A DNA stretch of 64,000 bases from Rutstroemia sp. NJR-2017a BVV2 (taxonomy: Eukaryota > Ascomycota > Leotiomycetes > Helotiales > Rutstroemiaceae). Of this stretch, positions 35,215 to 48,249 are shown in pieces. The notes beneath the pieces were generated by a model. It worked only from the letters and a program-made list of their open reading frames with translations, did no database searches and was not told where the DNA came from. The number at the start of each line of letters is the position of its first letter. The first letter of the stretch is position 1. Both the position numbers and the translations under genes were made by a program. The stretch covers positions 62,001-126,000 of the forward strand of contig NJPS01000069.1 of the NCBI GenBank assembly GCA_002946415.1. Direction: 5' to 3'.

Positions 35215-38200
35215 TTACTCGCCCGGCCTAACAATCTTACAGATAAGATCCGAGCCACCAACCGAGTCGCCTTCCTTGACCTGCAGGCTACTAACCTTAC
35301 CAGCATGAGGAGCCGAGATAACCATTTCCTATACATCAAGTTAGATAAATGATTCCAAGCACAAGTGAGAAAAATATATGGAAGGGAAAAGAAGATCAAG
35401 CATACCATCTTCATCGCACTCAGCACAGCTAATGGATCACCCTTCTTGACTTCTCCACCATCCTTGACTCTCAACTCAACAACCACACCAGACATTGGGG
35501 CACCGACTTGAGATGAATCTCCTGGGTCGGCCTTTGCTCTAGCGGTATTCTCTACGGCTGCCTTGTTGTCGTCAACAGTGACTTGTCTGACTTCACCGTT
35601 CATCTCATAGAAGACCTCTCTCTGTCCAGTGGTGTCTGACAAAGGACCAACGGCAAGGAGCTTCAAGATCAGAACCTTACCCTTCTCCAACTCAACATGG
35701 AATTCCTCGCCGATCTGTGGTGCTGAAAGGAAGTAGCGAGTAGGTAGAACACTGAGATCACCATACTTCTGAACGAACTTCTTGTAATCGTCGAAGACCT
35801 TAGGATACATGGCATAACTTGCAACGTCGCACTCAGTGACAGTGCCCCACTTGGTATGAATCTCCTTCTTGATCTGTGCGAGGTCAAGAGGTTCCAAAGT
35901 AAGACCTGGTCTCTTGTCGAGCTTACGTCTGCCGCGAAGAGCATTGGTTCTCAATGGCTCTGGGAAGCCACCGTATGGTTGACCCATTAAACCTTCAAAG
36001 AATTCAAGAACTGAACCTGGGAAGTCCAATTCGCCGGCTCTCTGTTGAACAGCGTCGTAGTCAAGTTTGTTGGAAACCATGAATTGAGCAAGATCACCAA
36101 CTACCTTAGATGTAGGTGTGACTTTGACGATATCACCAAGTAAATCATTGGCTTGTTCGTAGGCTTTTTTAGTCTCGGCCCATTGGGCACCGAGACCAAG
36201 TTGAGATGCTTGGAACATCATGTTAGTCAATTGACCACCGGGGATCTCGTGATCATAGACGTCTGGATCAGGTCCATGCAAGCCGGCTTCGAAAGGAGAA
36301 TAGAGCAGACGGAGCTGAGACCAATATGTATCGATGGCTCGGACATGATGAACGTTCAATCCCGGATCAAATTCGGAGCCTTCCAGAGACGCAAGCACAG
36401 CTCCGACACTTGGCTGGGATGTCAGACCAGAAAGACTGTCAGTGGCAGTATCAACAGCATCAGCGCCTGCCTGAGCGCAAGCAACCATGGATGCAACACC
36501 AGTACCGGCGGAATCGTGAGTGTGGACGTGGATTGGAAGATCTGGGTACTTCTTGCGGATAGAACCAATCAAGAGAGTAGCAGCCCTGGGCTTAAGAACA
36601 CCAGCCATGTCCTTGATTCCAAGAATGTGGATATTCATTGCCACAAGTTTTTCGACAAGTGACATGTAGTACTCCAGGTTGTACTTCTTCTTCGGATTTA
36701 ACATATCACCACTATAGCACACCGTTCCTTCAACAACACCTCCAGCCTTGTGAACAGCCTTGATACCAACTTCGAGCTGGTCAATGTCGTTAAGCGCGTC
36801 GAAAACTCTGAAGATGTCAACACCATGCTTCTTGGCCTGCTCGCAGAAGTGATAAATAGCATTATCCGGAAGCGAGGAGTAAGCGACACCATTGGCACCA
36901 CGTAACAGCATCTGGAAAGGAATGTTTGGAACCAGCTTTCTCATCTTTCGCAGTCTGTCCCAAGGATCTTCGTAAAGGAAACGCATGGCAACATCGAAAG
37001 TAGCACCACCCCAACATTCCAAACTGTATAGGTTGCTGTAAGCATGACTTGTCTCCTTGGCAATGTTCAAAAGATCGACTGTTCGAACGCGAGTAGCAAG
37101 AAGAGATTGATGGGCATCACGCCATGTAGTGTCCATGAGGAGACACCCCTTGTTCGCTCTAACAGCTTTAGCGAAGGCTTCTGGTCCTTCGGAAACAAGA
37201 ATATTTCTCCATCCCTTTTGGCAGGGCACGCTGGTATCGATTTTGGCTCCGCTCTCGTCAAAGAGTTCTGGCATGATGATATCGCCCTTGAATTTGGGTT
37301 CACCAATTTGACCCTTGATGCTACTGCCATTGACAGCAAGATCTCCCAAGTAAGCCAACAACTTCTGAGCACGATTTTGACTGCCAACAAGATCGAAAAG
37401 TTCTGGGGTATCGTCGATGAACGTGGTCCAGCAAGTACCGTCAACGAAAGTAGGGTGAGTGAGTAAAGAAGCCAAGAAAGGAATGTTAGTCTTGACACCG
37501 CGAATACGGAATTCGATCAAAGCACGAAGAATTTTTCTTCTAGCAATCTCGTAGGTAGATCCGTGGCATGTACACTTGACCAACATGCTGTCATAGTAGG
37601 CTGGCGGTAAATATGGTTAGCAATGAGTATAAACATAGAGTATGACCATGAGCAAAGAGTATCAGCGAGTAGTAAAAGAAAAAAGTCGAAGATGAAATTT
37701 CTTTTCCAAGATGGTTCGGTAGTTAGAAAATCGGCCAAGGGATTTCCAAGACGACGTAAACACCCCAAATCATAACAATGCCCCAGATAAGATGAATGTC
37801 TGTAATGAAACGATGAAACCAAGGTTGCAAATGTCCCAGATGAGATGAGGGGCTATAATGACGAAAATGGCCAATTTGAAAAGATTGTCCCAGACGTTCT
37901 GAATGCCCCCAGCCGTTCTAGATGTCCCAAACGTTCTGGTTATCTCAAACTTTCTGAGTGGCTCAAACTTTCTGAATGTCCCAAAACTAAAAGGACACTA
38001 CCTTCGGATTCGGGTCGTATTTCTGAAAGAAAACGAACATTTGGAATTGGTTTGCAGTAAATGTCTGGAAACAAAAACGAACTATCAACCTAGATGTAAA
38101 ACGAACAATCAACTCACGTGTAATAATAGCACCCGCAAATCCATTACCACCATCAAGACGAACCCCGTTACCACCAGCCGATCGATAAACCTCAATCTTT

Positions 38201-39940
38201 CCAGTATCCGGCTGGAAGCCCTTTGCCGGATCCTCGGTAGTGATACGGCATTGAATAGCGAAACCTCTGGTAGAGATACGATCTTGTGTAAGACCCAATT
38301 GAACGAGTGTCGCACCGGCGGCAATCTGGATTTGTGCTGCGATAAGATCAATGCCAGTAATCTCTTCGGTAATGGTATGCTCGACTTGGATACGCGGGTT
38401 GATTTCAATAAAGTAGTATCGGTTTTGCTGGTCAACCAAAAACTCAGCCGTTCCCGCATTGCGGTAGTTGACCGACTTGGCAAGTTTGACTGCATCGTTC
38501 AAAAGAGCATCTCGAACCTCGGTTGGAAGATCCTTGGCGGGTGCCAATTCGACCACCTTTTGATGCCTTCGTTGCACCGAGCAATCACGCTCGTACAAGT
38601 GGACAATGTTTCCGTGGTTGTCTCCCAAAAGTTGTACTTCAATATGCTTTGGTTTGTCGAGGAATCGTTCCACGAAAACGGTTCCGTTACCAAAGGCAGA
38701 CTTGGCTTCAGAAGTAGCTCTTTGGAAAGCATCCTCAAGGCTGGATTGTTCTCTGACCACACGCATACCACGTCCACCACCTCCATAAGCGGCTTTGATG
38801 ATGATTGGGAAACCATACTCGTCTGTGAATTTCTTTACATCCTCGAATTTCTCGACGGCACCATCGGTACCTGGAACGACGGGAACGCCGGCTTTGATAG
38901 CGATTTCTCTGGCAGAAACCTTGTCACCAAGGGCATCGATAACTTGTGGTGAAGGTCCAACGAACTAGTGTGAAGAATAGTGGTTAGCGGGGTAAGCTGC
39001 AGGAGGGGTTATCGACTAACAATTAGACCAGCCTTCTCAACATTTCGAGCAAACTCAGCATTCTCCGAAAGGAAACCATAACCTATTGATTGATTAGAAA
39101 AACAATTCTTGTAGATGTGATAGGTCATCTCTCATACCTGGATGGATCATTTGAACGCCATGTTCAACAGCGATCTTGATAATCTCGTCCCCTGCCAAGT
39201 ATGCACCAACTGGCGTATATTGACCCCGCTTGCCGATAACGTATGCCTCGTCGGCCTCTGTGATATAATTTAATCAGAATCTATCTCAGCCGTTTAGAAA
39301 TCGCAGATTGTACTCACTCTGCCTATGCATGCTAAGACGGTCCTCATAACTAGCCCTCTTGTCAGCTCGTACCCCGTTGTATGATTATCGCCAAGGCGTT
39401 ACCTGTAGACTGCGACGGTTTGCAGAGAAAGTTCGTGAGCCTGTGAAAAGCCGAGTCAGTTTCTTGCATGATGGTTGCCGGACGTGTGCCAGTTCTGTGC
39501 GGGGTCTGCAAACTTACTGTACGGAAGATCTAAAGAGAGAGAGAAGTCTCGGGTCAGCAAAAGATGCTCAGATGGTCAGCTCAAACGCAATTGAACGGTA
39601 ACATACACGGATAGCTACAAAACATGGTCAGTTGAGTCACATCACACAACAGTGCAAAAGGAGTGAAAATGATAGGGTAAACTTACGGATTTCTCCTCGA
39701 TTGGCAACTATGTATCACAAGAGATGTAGATTAGCATAAGCTGCAGGGACTGTTGGGGGGTTTGCCCGGTTTGTTGGGGCTCTTTGCTGTGTGCTCACCA
39801 AGAATCTTCTTCAGTTGCATAATACTGGAATTGGCTCTGATGCGATGAACGGTCTGCGCCTGCTTCAAGTCGCTTCCCTCTTCAAAGACCTCAGAGTAAG
39901 TTCCATCCCCATGGGGACCCTTATCGTCGTGGGAGGCCAT
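35215..39940 (-). CDS. pyc: pyruvate carboxylase
   Basis: Eleven exons in transcription order: 39940-39799, 39707-39687, 39614-39607, 39529-39518, 39440-39403, 39349-39318, 39257-39138, 39082-39021, 38964-38118, 37600-35406, 35328-35215. They give 1196 aa. The enzyme carboxylates pyruvate to oxaloacetate using ATP and bicarbonate. The biotin carboxylase domain has ANRGEIPIRIFRTAHELS, the ATP-grasp loop YGGGGRGM and [18 protein letters not shown]. The carboxyltransferase domain has [20 protein letters not shown] and [15 protein letters not shown]. Biotin sits on Lys1158 in AMKME near the C-terminus. There is no clear mitochondrial presequence, so a cytosolic enzyme is likely, as in other fungi. 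Odd features are exons of only 8 and 12 nt, and a 517-bp intron (37601-38117) holding an 18-bp tandem repeat. Confidence 0.97.
37885..37989. repeat. degenerate 18-bp tandem repeat inside a pyruvate carboxylase intron
   Basis: Five to six head-to-tail copies of a unit close to ATGTCCCAAACGTTCTGA, diverged at a few positions, lie inside the 517-bp intron. Other introns of this gene are 53-91 bp, so the repeat probably reflects expansion or insertion within the intron. The frame is not maintained across the splice sites, which argues against coding use. Confidence 0.8.
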
Positions 39941-40847
39941 GTTGGATGTGGTGATGGAAAATTTGAGTTGGTTGAGCTCGCAAGAAATCAGAGGGCGGGG
40001 GGTTTCTTTTTATTAAGCTCGGTTGGGGGATAAAGAGGGCGAGGATGGATGGTGGGGTGAATTTGACAGCTTCACAAGCTAGGTGCTAAATGGATTATTT
40101 TAAAATGATTGCGTATGCAGATGATCGCTCTTCTTGAGGCAGGATCTCTGGTATCTTGATTTTGGTGATTTCTTCCCGGAAGAATTTTCGGTTTCAGGTT
40201 ATCTACAGGAGTGTAGGTAGGAACGAGGATATGATATAGGAGGGGAGAAGGAGGGGTAGAGGGGAGGAAGAGAAAGAGGAAGGAAATGTCAACACTTGGG
40301 TGAGTGATGATGATGGAGAGAAATTGTTATATGGAATAGAATGAAGTAAAAGAAGAAGTAGAAAGGGAAAAGAAGATGGGAATGGGAAGGATCCAGTTTC
40401 TCTTTTTAATTTCTTCTCAATTTCTCACTTGCAGGCAGAGGCACAGGCACAGGCACAGACAGATCAACAGCAGGTAAACAAAGTGGTTGGTCTCATCGAT
40501 TGGAAGCTGCGGATACGATCTATGAATACAATACACTTTTCTAACGCCCAGGATTTCTTGGTATGCTTTGTCGCCGGAGTGCTGCTGTTTTGGTCTGGTT
40601 GAATGTTTGCTCGGCGGGTAGCAGCATCAGCATCAGCATCTGCATCTGCAGCTGGTTGAGCTCCGAGGGTCAGAGGGGTCAGAGGATGATGAGGATGATG
40701 GGATAGAGTGGGTATGGATGCATCGGTTATGGGTAGATCATACACATTGATACCTTGGTGGTGTAACTAGGTTATAAGCGGCATGCTACTCTGCAGCACT
40801 GCAGCAGCTCATGCTCTGGCCATGGTGGGGTTGTTCCTCCTTCGCAA

Positions 40848-40883
40848 GGGAAACAAGGGAAACAAGGGAAACAAGGGAAAAGC
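40848..40883. repeat. 9-bp tandem repeat (GGGAAACAA)
   Basis: Four nearly exact copies of GGGAAACAA, the last ending GGGAAAAGC. It is noncoding and may be a slippage product in a regulatory region. Confidence 0.85.
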
Positions 40884-41550
40884 GCATCCCACCAGATCCA
40901 GCTCATCCAACCAATAGCAGCATCTAGATATCGTCCAGATGAAGACCCTTTCTGATCTTCCCATTACTCCATCGAGAAAAGTGCCATCCCAAATATCCAT
41001 CGCGTAATGAGCGCGACTGCATTCGCATTTCGCATAGACGAAGGAGGTAAGCTTAAGGTTAAGCAGCTGCGTGTCCATGTCAATGTGTCAATGCTGATCG
41101 ATGATAAAGCTGCAACATCTCGTTTTCCGTATGTCCTCCCTCGGTTTTGATAAGACGCGGCAGAACTATGGGATCTCTGAATCTACATAAGACGGGACAA
41201 GACATTACATTACATCCGCTCCACCTACGTATATGCTGTACTAAAGTATGTACGAAGTAAATCACTCACGTATCCAGCCCAGCCACCCCTCTTCATATAT
41301 CCTCATCCTCACATCCGACGGGGCATCTGCAACTTCCTCCTGCTCTCCCAACGCAAATACCACCCGAGCAAGCTCCATCTCCAATAATAAGACCGAAAGC
41401 CAATCTTGGTATTGTATCTCCCTCGCACGCACGTATTATTCTATTCCTTTTACCTTTAGCCTCTCCAACGCGGAGAAATAGTGGGGGATTTATTTCACGT
41501 TCATGCCATACCAGACCCAAACAATTAACGTCTCTCCCTCAAGAAACACC

Positions 41551-41597
41551 CCCCTCCAAATTCCCCTCCAAATTCCCCTCCAAATTCCCCTCCAATA
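41551..41597. repeat. 12-bp tandem repeat (CCCCTCCAAATT)
   Basis: Three exact 12-bp copies plus a partial fourth. It lies in intergenic sequence with no supported gene, although a short frame reads it as repeated PLQI. Confidence 0.85.
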
Positions 41598-42866
41598 TAA
41601 AACCCAACCAAAACCCCGCGGCACCTCACACCCACCCCTACCCATCTTACCGTCGCATACGCATCCTACATACAAGCCCGCCCAGCTAGCAGCAAACAAA
41701 ACCGTAAAACCCCCCCCCAAAAAATTCTCCGAAATGCAACAGTAAACATGACCCCCATCCATCCATCCCATCCATCCCATCCATTCCATCCGTCAGCACG
41801 CACGTCAACTCCGGACAGACGGAGCGGCCACACTATTTCCCTCTCATAAACTCTCTCCTTCGTATACTGTAACTTACACGAGCGTAGCATCCCATGATTC
41901 CGTGTCTGCCGACCTCGGCAGTTCCAGCAAGGTCCCCTCGCTCCGTAGCCGGATACTGTATCCTCAATGGATTTTTTTTTTCTCTTCTTCCCATCACTTG
42001 GACATCAGGACCTGAAGGGAAAAGAAAAGAAAAAAATCTCGCAATCGTAAACTAATGACCGTGTGTAATGAAATCGTGTGCAGGTATGATACGGTTGTCT
42101 GATCGCCGACGCCGACATTGACACTGACATATTTCGATTTTTAATCATATTCTATTTTCCGCTCTATCACGTCGCGAATTCGTTTACTCATTATTCTTGT
42201 CCCTCTCACTCTGCTACCTTCCAAGCTTCCAAGCTATGACTCAGTAAGGGTCGCGGCCTCTAGAGAAACAAGAACGTTCTTGGAATTACTTGGCATCCAC
42301 AGATTCATGAAACTGCATTGCATTGAAGAATTGGCAATACCTTGGCTTGGGGGCCAGAATATCCAAAAGTAAGTTATTTTAGTACAGTAAACATACTCCC
42401 CGTGGTAGAAAAAACAGGCCGATCTGGGACAATTCATTGTAGCTGATTACTATTGTCAAGTCAACATCTCAGATATTATAAAACATCATTCCGTTTTTAT
42501 TGTCCAACTGTCTTTGAGGCATTATTGTCTGCCTGTTATTTCTGCGCCGGAAAGACATATCACCAAACATGAATAAGGTCAAATAGCTTTTTTGTTCAGA
42601 AATACATCAGAGAATCTAAGGACGATTTACCGTGAACTCTCTGCTCCTATCACTTACAAACACGATGGATCCTCCATCCTTCCTTTTCCTTTCCCTCCAC
42701 GCACAGAGACCACCCAGAAATGCTGCAGCTACCATACAACTACATCATCGTAGGAGATTTCCGAGATACACCCTACAAGAAATCCCGCTGATGAATATCA
42801 CAAATAAAAAAAGGTACCTTGCAATTGTTGCATCATTATGTATAACCGTCATCACATTCATATCCT

Positions 42867-45800
42867 CTAAAATCCGCCATAACCAGTTGGTTGAGGTGCA
42901 AATCCATTTGTCTGAGGGAACGGTGCTGGAGATGCACGTCCGCCGGGTCCAGCAGTGATCATAAGACGGGAGCCAAGGATGGGGGTATTGTCATTCTCTT
43001 GGACGTCAGTCTTCTCCTTGAGCTTTCGCTCCTCATTGTCCTTCTTCAATTCAGCAATTGTGGAGGATTGTTGCGCAAGGAAGTTGATCATGAATGGCAT
43101 TGTAAAATCGGTAAGGCCGTGGCGCCATGAAATTTCCATGACGACGTGAATTGGAATGAGCTCGTAGCATGCATATAACATGCCGACATAACACTCGCGA
43201 CTACCAATGTCGACAAACTAAGAAAGAGATTAGCGTGAATGAATTTGGAGTCACAGGAATGAAAAGTACTTACGTATCTGAGCAATTCTTCAACAACATC
43301 AGACTTGCCTGACATGGCAGCGGTCTCGATAGCATCTTTGAAGAGTTTGTCTTGCTTGGACAAAGCGATTGATTTCTCCCATCTCTTGTTCTTGCGGTAA
43401 ATGTTGGCAGCAATTTGGCGGAAAAAGACGAGATCATGGCGTTCCAGTCGCTGGGCAAGTTCAACAGCATCATAGTTATCGTAGTTCTCAACCGAATCGC
43501 GCAGGGTCTTGTAGTCCTCCTCTTCGATCAACAGATCATTGATGGCACCGTTGACAATCTTCTTGTTCTGCGGTTGGACATTGAGAAGGAATGGTTTAAT
43601 GAGAGGGATGTTGTCAGACTTTTCGAACATTCTGACCACACGGTTGACGTCAATCCTAGGTGTAAGAGCTTGGAGGAGATCAGTGATGAGTGATGGCTGT
43701 TCTTGGAGATAGAAGTTCAGGGCGCGGTAGTAAATCTCCAAGTTGGCAACCTTGACGATAATGTCCTTGAAAGAGTGGTGCTCCCAAGCATCTGAAGCAC
43801 GCTCCATCATCGCAAGAGCAGCATTGTCCCATTCGTCATAATGGCAGTACAGGAAAACCAATTCGGGCCAGAGATGTGCTTCCTCGCAGGCACGGATCAT
43901 CTTCGGGATGTTGATCCTGCTCCAGAAGAGCTTCAGGTGCTCCATCACACGATCTGGGTGGTATTTCGCCAGAGCTTCACCGAGGGCTGTGAACATTCCC
44001 ATGTGGCTCCTCTCAAGACCTAGACCTTGCTCAAGAACAGCAATGAGCTCATCGAAGTAACCATTGCGCTCGTATTGCTTGACTAGTTCTTGCAGTTCCT
44101 CAGCATCGATAATCAGGTTCAAACCACAAATTTGGGCAAGGCGGAATTCCTTCTTCTCAACACAGGCAGCGTTAACTTGCTTCCAGACCTTAATGTTGTT
44201 TGCTTTGCGTGCACATTCAACTGCAGACTGGTAGTCCTCAAGGTGTACAAGAGTGGTTGCAAGCTTGGCCCAGTTGGAAATGCTGCTGAAAAAGATCTTT
44301 GCAGCTTGGTGGTAGCCTTCTGCGTATGCCTTATCACCAGACTCTTCAATATCTGCGACGTTTGTGCCACGAAGGAAGTCTTCAAGTTCGGTGAGTTGGT
44401 CAGTGCGAGCATAGGCGAAAGCGAGACCGGTGTCGATGGCAGGTTCACGAAGAGTCTTGCGGGCCATTCGGAGGAATTTGATGAGATCTTCATCTTTGCC
44501 AGCATGTGTGGCAATCTCGATAACCTCTGAGTAGTTACTTGGGTCTTCAGCGCGGATGTACGATTCAATACCGTCGCTTACACGAAGACCATCAAGTTGG
44601 GCCTTGGCGACTCTGCTCCAGACTTCAGGTAGCTCCACTTTCTCAGCATATTCTTGTGCACGATCAATACTGACAATGTGCTCAACAAGGACATTGGCGG
44701 CGCTCTTGTGGTCGTTGATTTTCTTGTAAACCTCGAATGCTTCTTCAAAAAGTCCAACCTCAATACAGATATTGGCGATATCTGATGCATTGTAAGCATC
44801 GAGTCTATGGATGTAATCCATGACACGGCCTTTGTCGGCTTTTGTGGCTGTGAGAATGAGGAGATTTTGCAAATTCTCGTTGTCGCTAAACGGCGAAGGC
44901 TCAAGAACAATTTTCTCAAGTAACTCAATCAACTCGGCGGGCAGATCAGCTGCGAGGAAAGAAGCCACTGCAACAGAGACCCTGTCGGGTTCAGTTGATT
45001 CTGGGACAGCTGTGGAGATGACTTGATCGACGACAGATCGTCGATGAACATTGTTCTCGCTGAGGACGAAAGACCAAAGCTCTCGATCAGCTCTCTCAAG
45101 GAGGTAACGGGCTTGAGCCTTGAACATTGAGTTCTCATTGGTGATGTTAACAAGCTCCAAATCGTTTTGACCCTTGCGGTAGCAAATGTATGCTAGATTT
45201 GGATCGCGACGTTCACAGTAACGACCGACTACTAAAGTATCGTACATATCATTTTCTTTCAAGAACTTCTCTGGGTTGTTGTTGCTGTCGATGTAGATCT
45301 TAGCAAGAGCATTGTAGACAGCCTGCTGTTGGTTGCCGGCTGCAAGAGTAGCCTCAAGGAATGGTAACAGGATCTTCAAGCGGTTTCGGGTTTCAACTTC
45401 ATGAACAAGTTCGTCAATGGGAATTGCAGCGTGGTTTACAGTGCTCAAAAGGTTCTTGATGATTGACTCCTCGCAGTCAACGTCAAGCAAAGCACCAACG
45501 ACTGCTGGTGTCCTGGAGGGGTTGACTCTCTGAACGTAAACCTCGATTGACTGGAATTGTTGATTTTGGTAAAGATATAGTACCAAGTCATGGATGAAAT
45601 TGAATCGATCACAGACAATGATAAGAGGTAATTGTTCGACCAACTTGGCTTCCTTCAAGAAGTTTTTCACTTTCAAAGCATCATAATGATTGCTGTCTCG
45701 GCAGATCCTCTCGACCTCATTGAACTGGCCCATCTTTGTTGCCGCCTCAATGTACTTGAAGTTGACATCTGGATCTTCGCTGAGGTTGACAATACTGCCG

Positions 45801-48249
45801 AGGTAGTGGAAGAGACCCTCAGCAGTCTTGTACTTCTCAAAGAGATCAATCAGCCTGACAGGACCAAGGAGATCGGAGTATTTCGTGGCAACCTGGACAA
45901 CAGCAGCAAGGTTCTGACGAATATTGACCTTGAGCATGGCATCGAGACAGTCCAAAGACTGCTCGAGAGACAAGCGGCCAAAGTAGCCTGTAAGCCATTC
46001 TTGACTGAAGTTTGGTGTCGCTGTGATGTTGACAATCACTCGCTTAATGGCTTCTGGATCTTCATAATGCTCTAGAGCTCGCTGGGCAAGACCTGCTTGT
46101 TCGCACAATTGCGCAATTCTAGGCTTATCGTAGTATGAGAACATGTCATTGCCAAGGATAGCATCGGCAACTTGAGGGGCGTTCATGAGATTCATCTCAA
46201 GGAGACGGGTTTGCAGATGTCCTTGCTCTGGTTTGTTGTCTTTCAGGGCATCGAGTAAGAATGCAGTAGCAGGTTGAACCATTCCTTGAGATTGGAAGAC
46301 ATCTACAACACGTTCAATGTCGACAAGTGAGCCACCTTCAGTGTTGGCCAGCTGCGTAGCAAACTCGGCTCCCTTTTCTGGGTTAATGGAGATGATGTTG
46401 CGGAGAAGCTGAACATAATCCGGCTGGTATCCTGCCTGTTGGGCATACGGCAAGATCTTTTCGAATTGGCCAGTCTCGGCAAAGGCAGCAACAACCTTGT
46501 GAGGAACATTTGCACGGAGGTAAATGGCGAGTGCCAGTTGTGTGTCGCTTGTGCGGACGATATCACCGAGCTCTTCAGAACAATCCAGCTTGTTTTCCTT
46601 CATCCACTTTTCCAACAAATGCTTTCGGTTTTGTGCTAGAACCGGTCGCACAAGCTCCAAAGTCTCATGTTTGTTCAATGATCCCTTGTCCAGTAGCATA
46701 CCGAAGTACTGTAGGATAACTGACAGTTGACCAGGTACGGCAGGGAGAGCCTTTAGTCGTTCAATGGTCTGGGGTGTTCTGAGGAAACCGCGCGGGGAGT
46801 TTGCAGCAATCTTCGAGGCTTCGGCATAGTTTCCAGCTGAGAGAAGTTGCTCGAATTGATTGGCATAAAGGTTGTCGGCACCAGGCAAGCCTGCTCTTGA
46901 GGCAAGCTTGACTGCTAAACCGGAGTTGGCAGGATTTTGAAGGAGGTATGGGATGACGGTTGCTTCATCAACTGCTACGGATAAGACCTGTCCTCTTCTG
47001 TTGACTCCAACCAAACCGGCAGATTCGGAATCGCTAGCAGTAATGAAGATAGTCTCGCTGGAAATACGGTTCATGAAGATACATGTACCAGTCTCCAAGT
47101 CGTAAAGGTGGATAAAGCCGTATTTCGTAACCAAGTAAATGATGCTATATTTCTGCGAGACTTGCATGGCGACTGGAAAGTCGTTAACAGCCTCAGCTGG
47201 GAAATAGACGTCGACAGCCTTCTTTGCGAATGTGGGGTTCGAAGCTTGATGGTCAACTTCAACGATGTGAAGCTTTGCGCCGGTCGCCGTTCGGACTGAA
47301 AATGTGAAGACCTTCGTATCGGCTGGAGCACTCTCGAGTCGTAAAGTACCGAATGCGGCAGCGTGACCCTCAATAGCCTGGCTGATGCCCCTATCCTTCG
47401 AATAGAGCTGCATTGCTCCAACCACTCGCCCTTGTTGTTGCGATATACCGACTACTACCATCCACTTTCCGTCATCGCTGACGCGATAGTTTATGATTTG
47501 ACATCCCTTCGATAGCTGTCAGAATCGTCATTCTACCCTAACAACATGTTACTTACAGAAAGATTTGGATTCCTCTTGAAAACCTCCACAGGTGCTGCTT
47601 GATTTGGGTCAAAGACGTCCCAATGGTAGACTGTGGTATCCGTAACCAATCCTAAGCTTGTCTCACTGAACCACTTCCAAAAGACAACATCTTCATTCAT
47701 GGTAGCAGACTTCAGCTTCGCCTTCTGGCCCAAATCAAATATCTGCAGTGTCCGCGATTGTGCCTTTAGTGCTATGACTTGCTTCGTCCAGTGCATGATA
47801 GCACTGTCCGCCTTAATCGGTCGTCGTGTGACGGCATTATTCTGTTTTAGGTCGACAATTACAACTTCTGGCTGGGCGGCTTCGTTTTTCTTCTCGCGTA
47901 CACAAATGAAAGAATCTGATTCCAGTGTCTGAATTGGCAAATCGTCAGCTCATGGTTGATACGAGCTCAACTCGGAGCAGAGTAGGCTGGAGACTTACAC
48001 ATGAATTAAATCCTATCGATTGTGCCTGGAAAGGTGAGGTTAGTCAATGGACCAGAACAGCTGCTAAAAAAGGTGTTCTCTTGGAAATTGGTTGCCAAAG
48101 AGCTATTCCGTTGATTCGCACATACCTCGACCCCGACACTTGTTAACTATAGATAATGTCAGTTTACATCTTCCAGCAGTTCAACAACCACAATTTAGCT
48201 CAAATCATACCTGGAGAAGCTCCGTGAACTTGATCGGAAGTGGACCCAT
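42867..48249 (-). CDS. clathrin heavy chain
   Basis: Six exons in transcription order: 48249-48211, 48146-48126, 48025-47999, 47928-47557, 47515-43274, 43217-42867. They give 1683 aa, the usual clathrin heavy chain length. The start MGPLPIKFTELLQLTSVGV is spread over three tiny exons of 39, 21 and 27 nt. It then reads into CTLESDSFICVREKKNEAAQ and RRPIKADSAIMHW, typical of the N-terminal seven-bladed propeller that binds cargo adaptors. The long exon encodes the alpha-helical leg repeats. The C-terminus (WRHGLTDFTMPFMINFLAQQ, then a Gly/Pro/Phe-rich tail) corresponds to the trimerisation hub and tail. Clathrin coats vesicles at the trans-Golgi and plasma membrane. One intron (47516-47556) is only 41 bp, the shortest in the window. 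Confidence 0.97.

Larger units (their letters stand above)
39941..42866. other. intergenic region upstream of pyruvate carboxylase
   Basis: This is 2.9 kb holding the promoter of pyruvate carboxylase and, at the far end, the 3' flank of clathrin heavy chain. It is rich in simple repeats: AGGCAC near 40440, CATCAG/CATCTG near 40625, a 9-bp repeat at 40848 and a 12-bp repeat at 41551. No gene is supported. Confidence 0.6.

Noticed and set aside
35196..37586. Unspliced reading of the pyruvate carboxylase 3' end past AMKM
   Set aside because: The read-through tail is not biotin-carrier-like. Splicing 35406 to 35328 gives [12 protein letters not shown] and a normal C-terminus.
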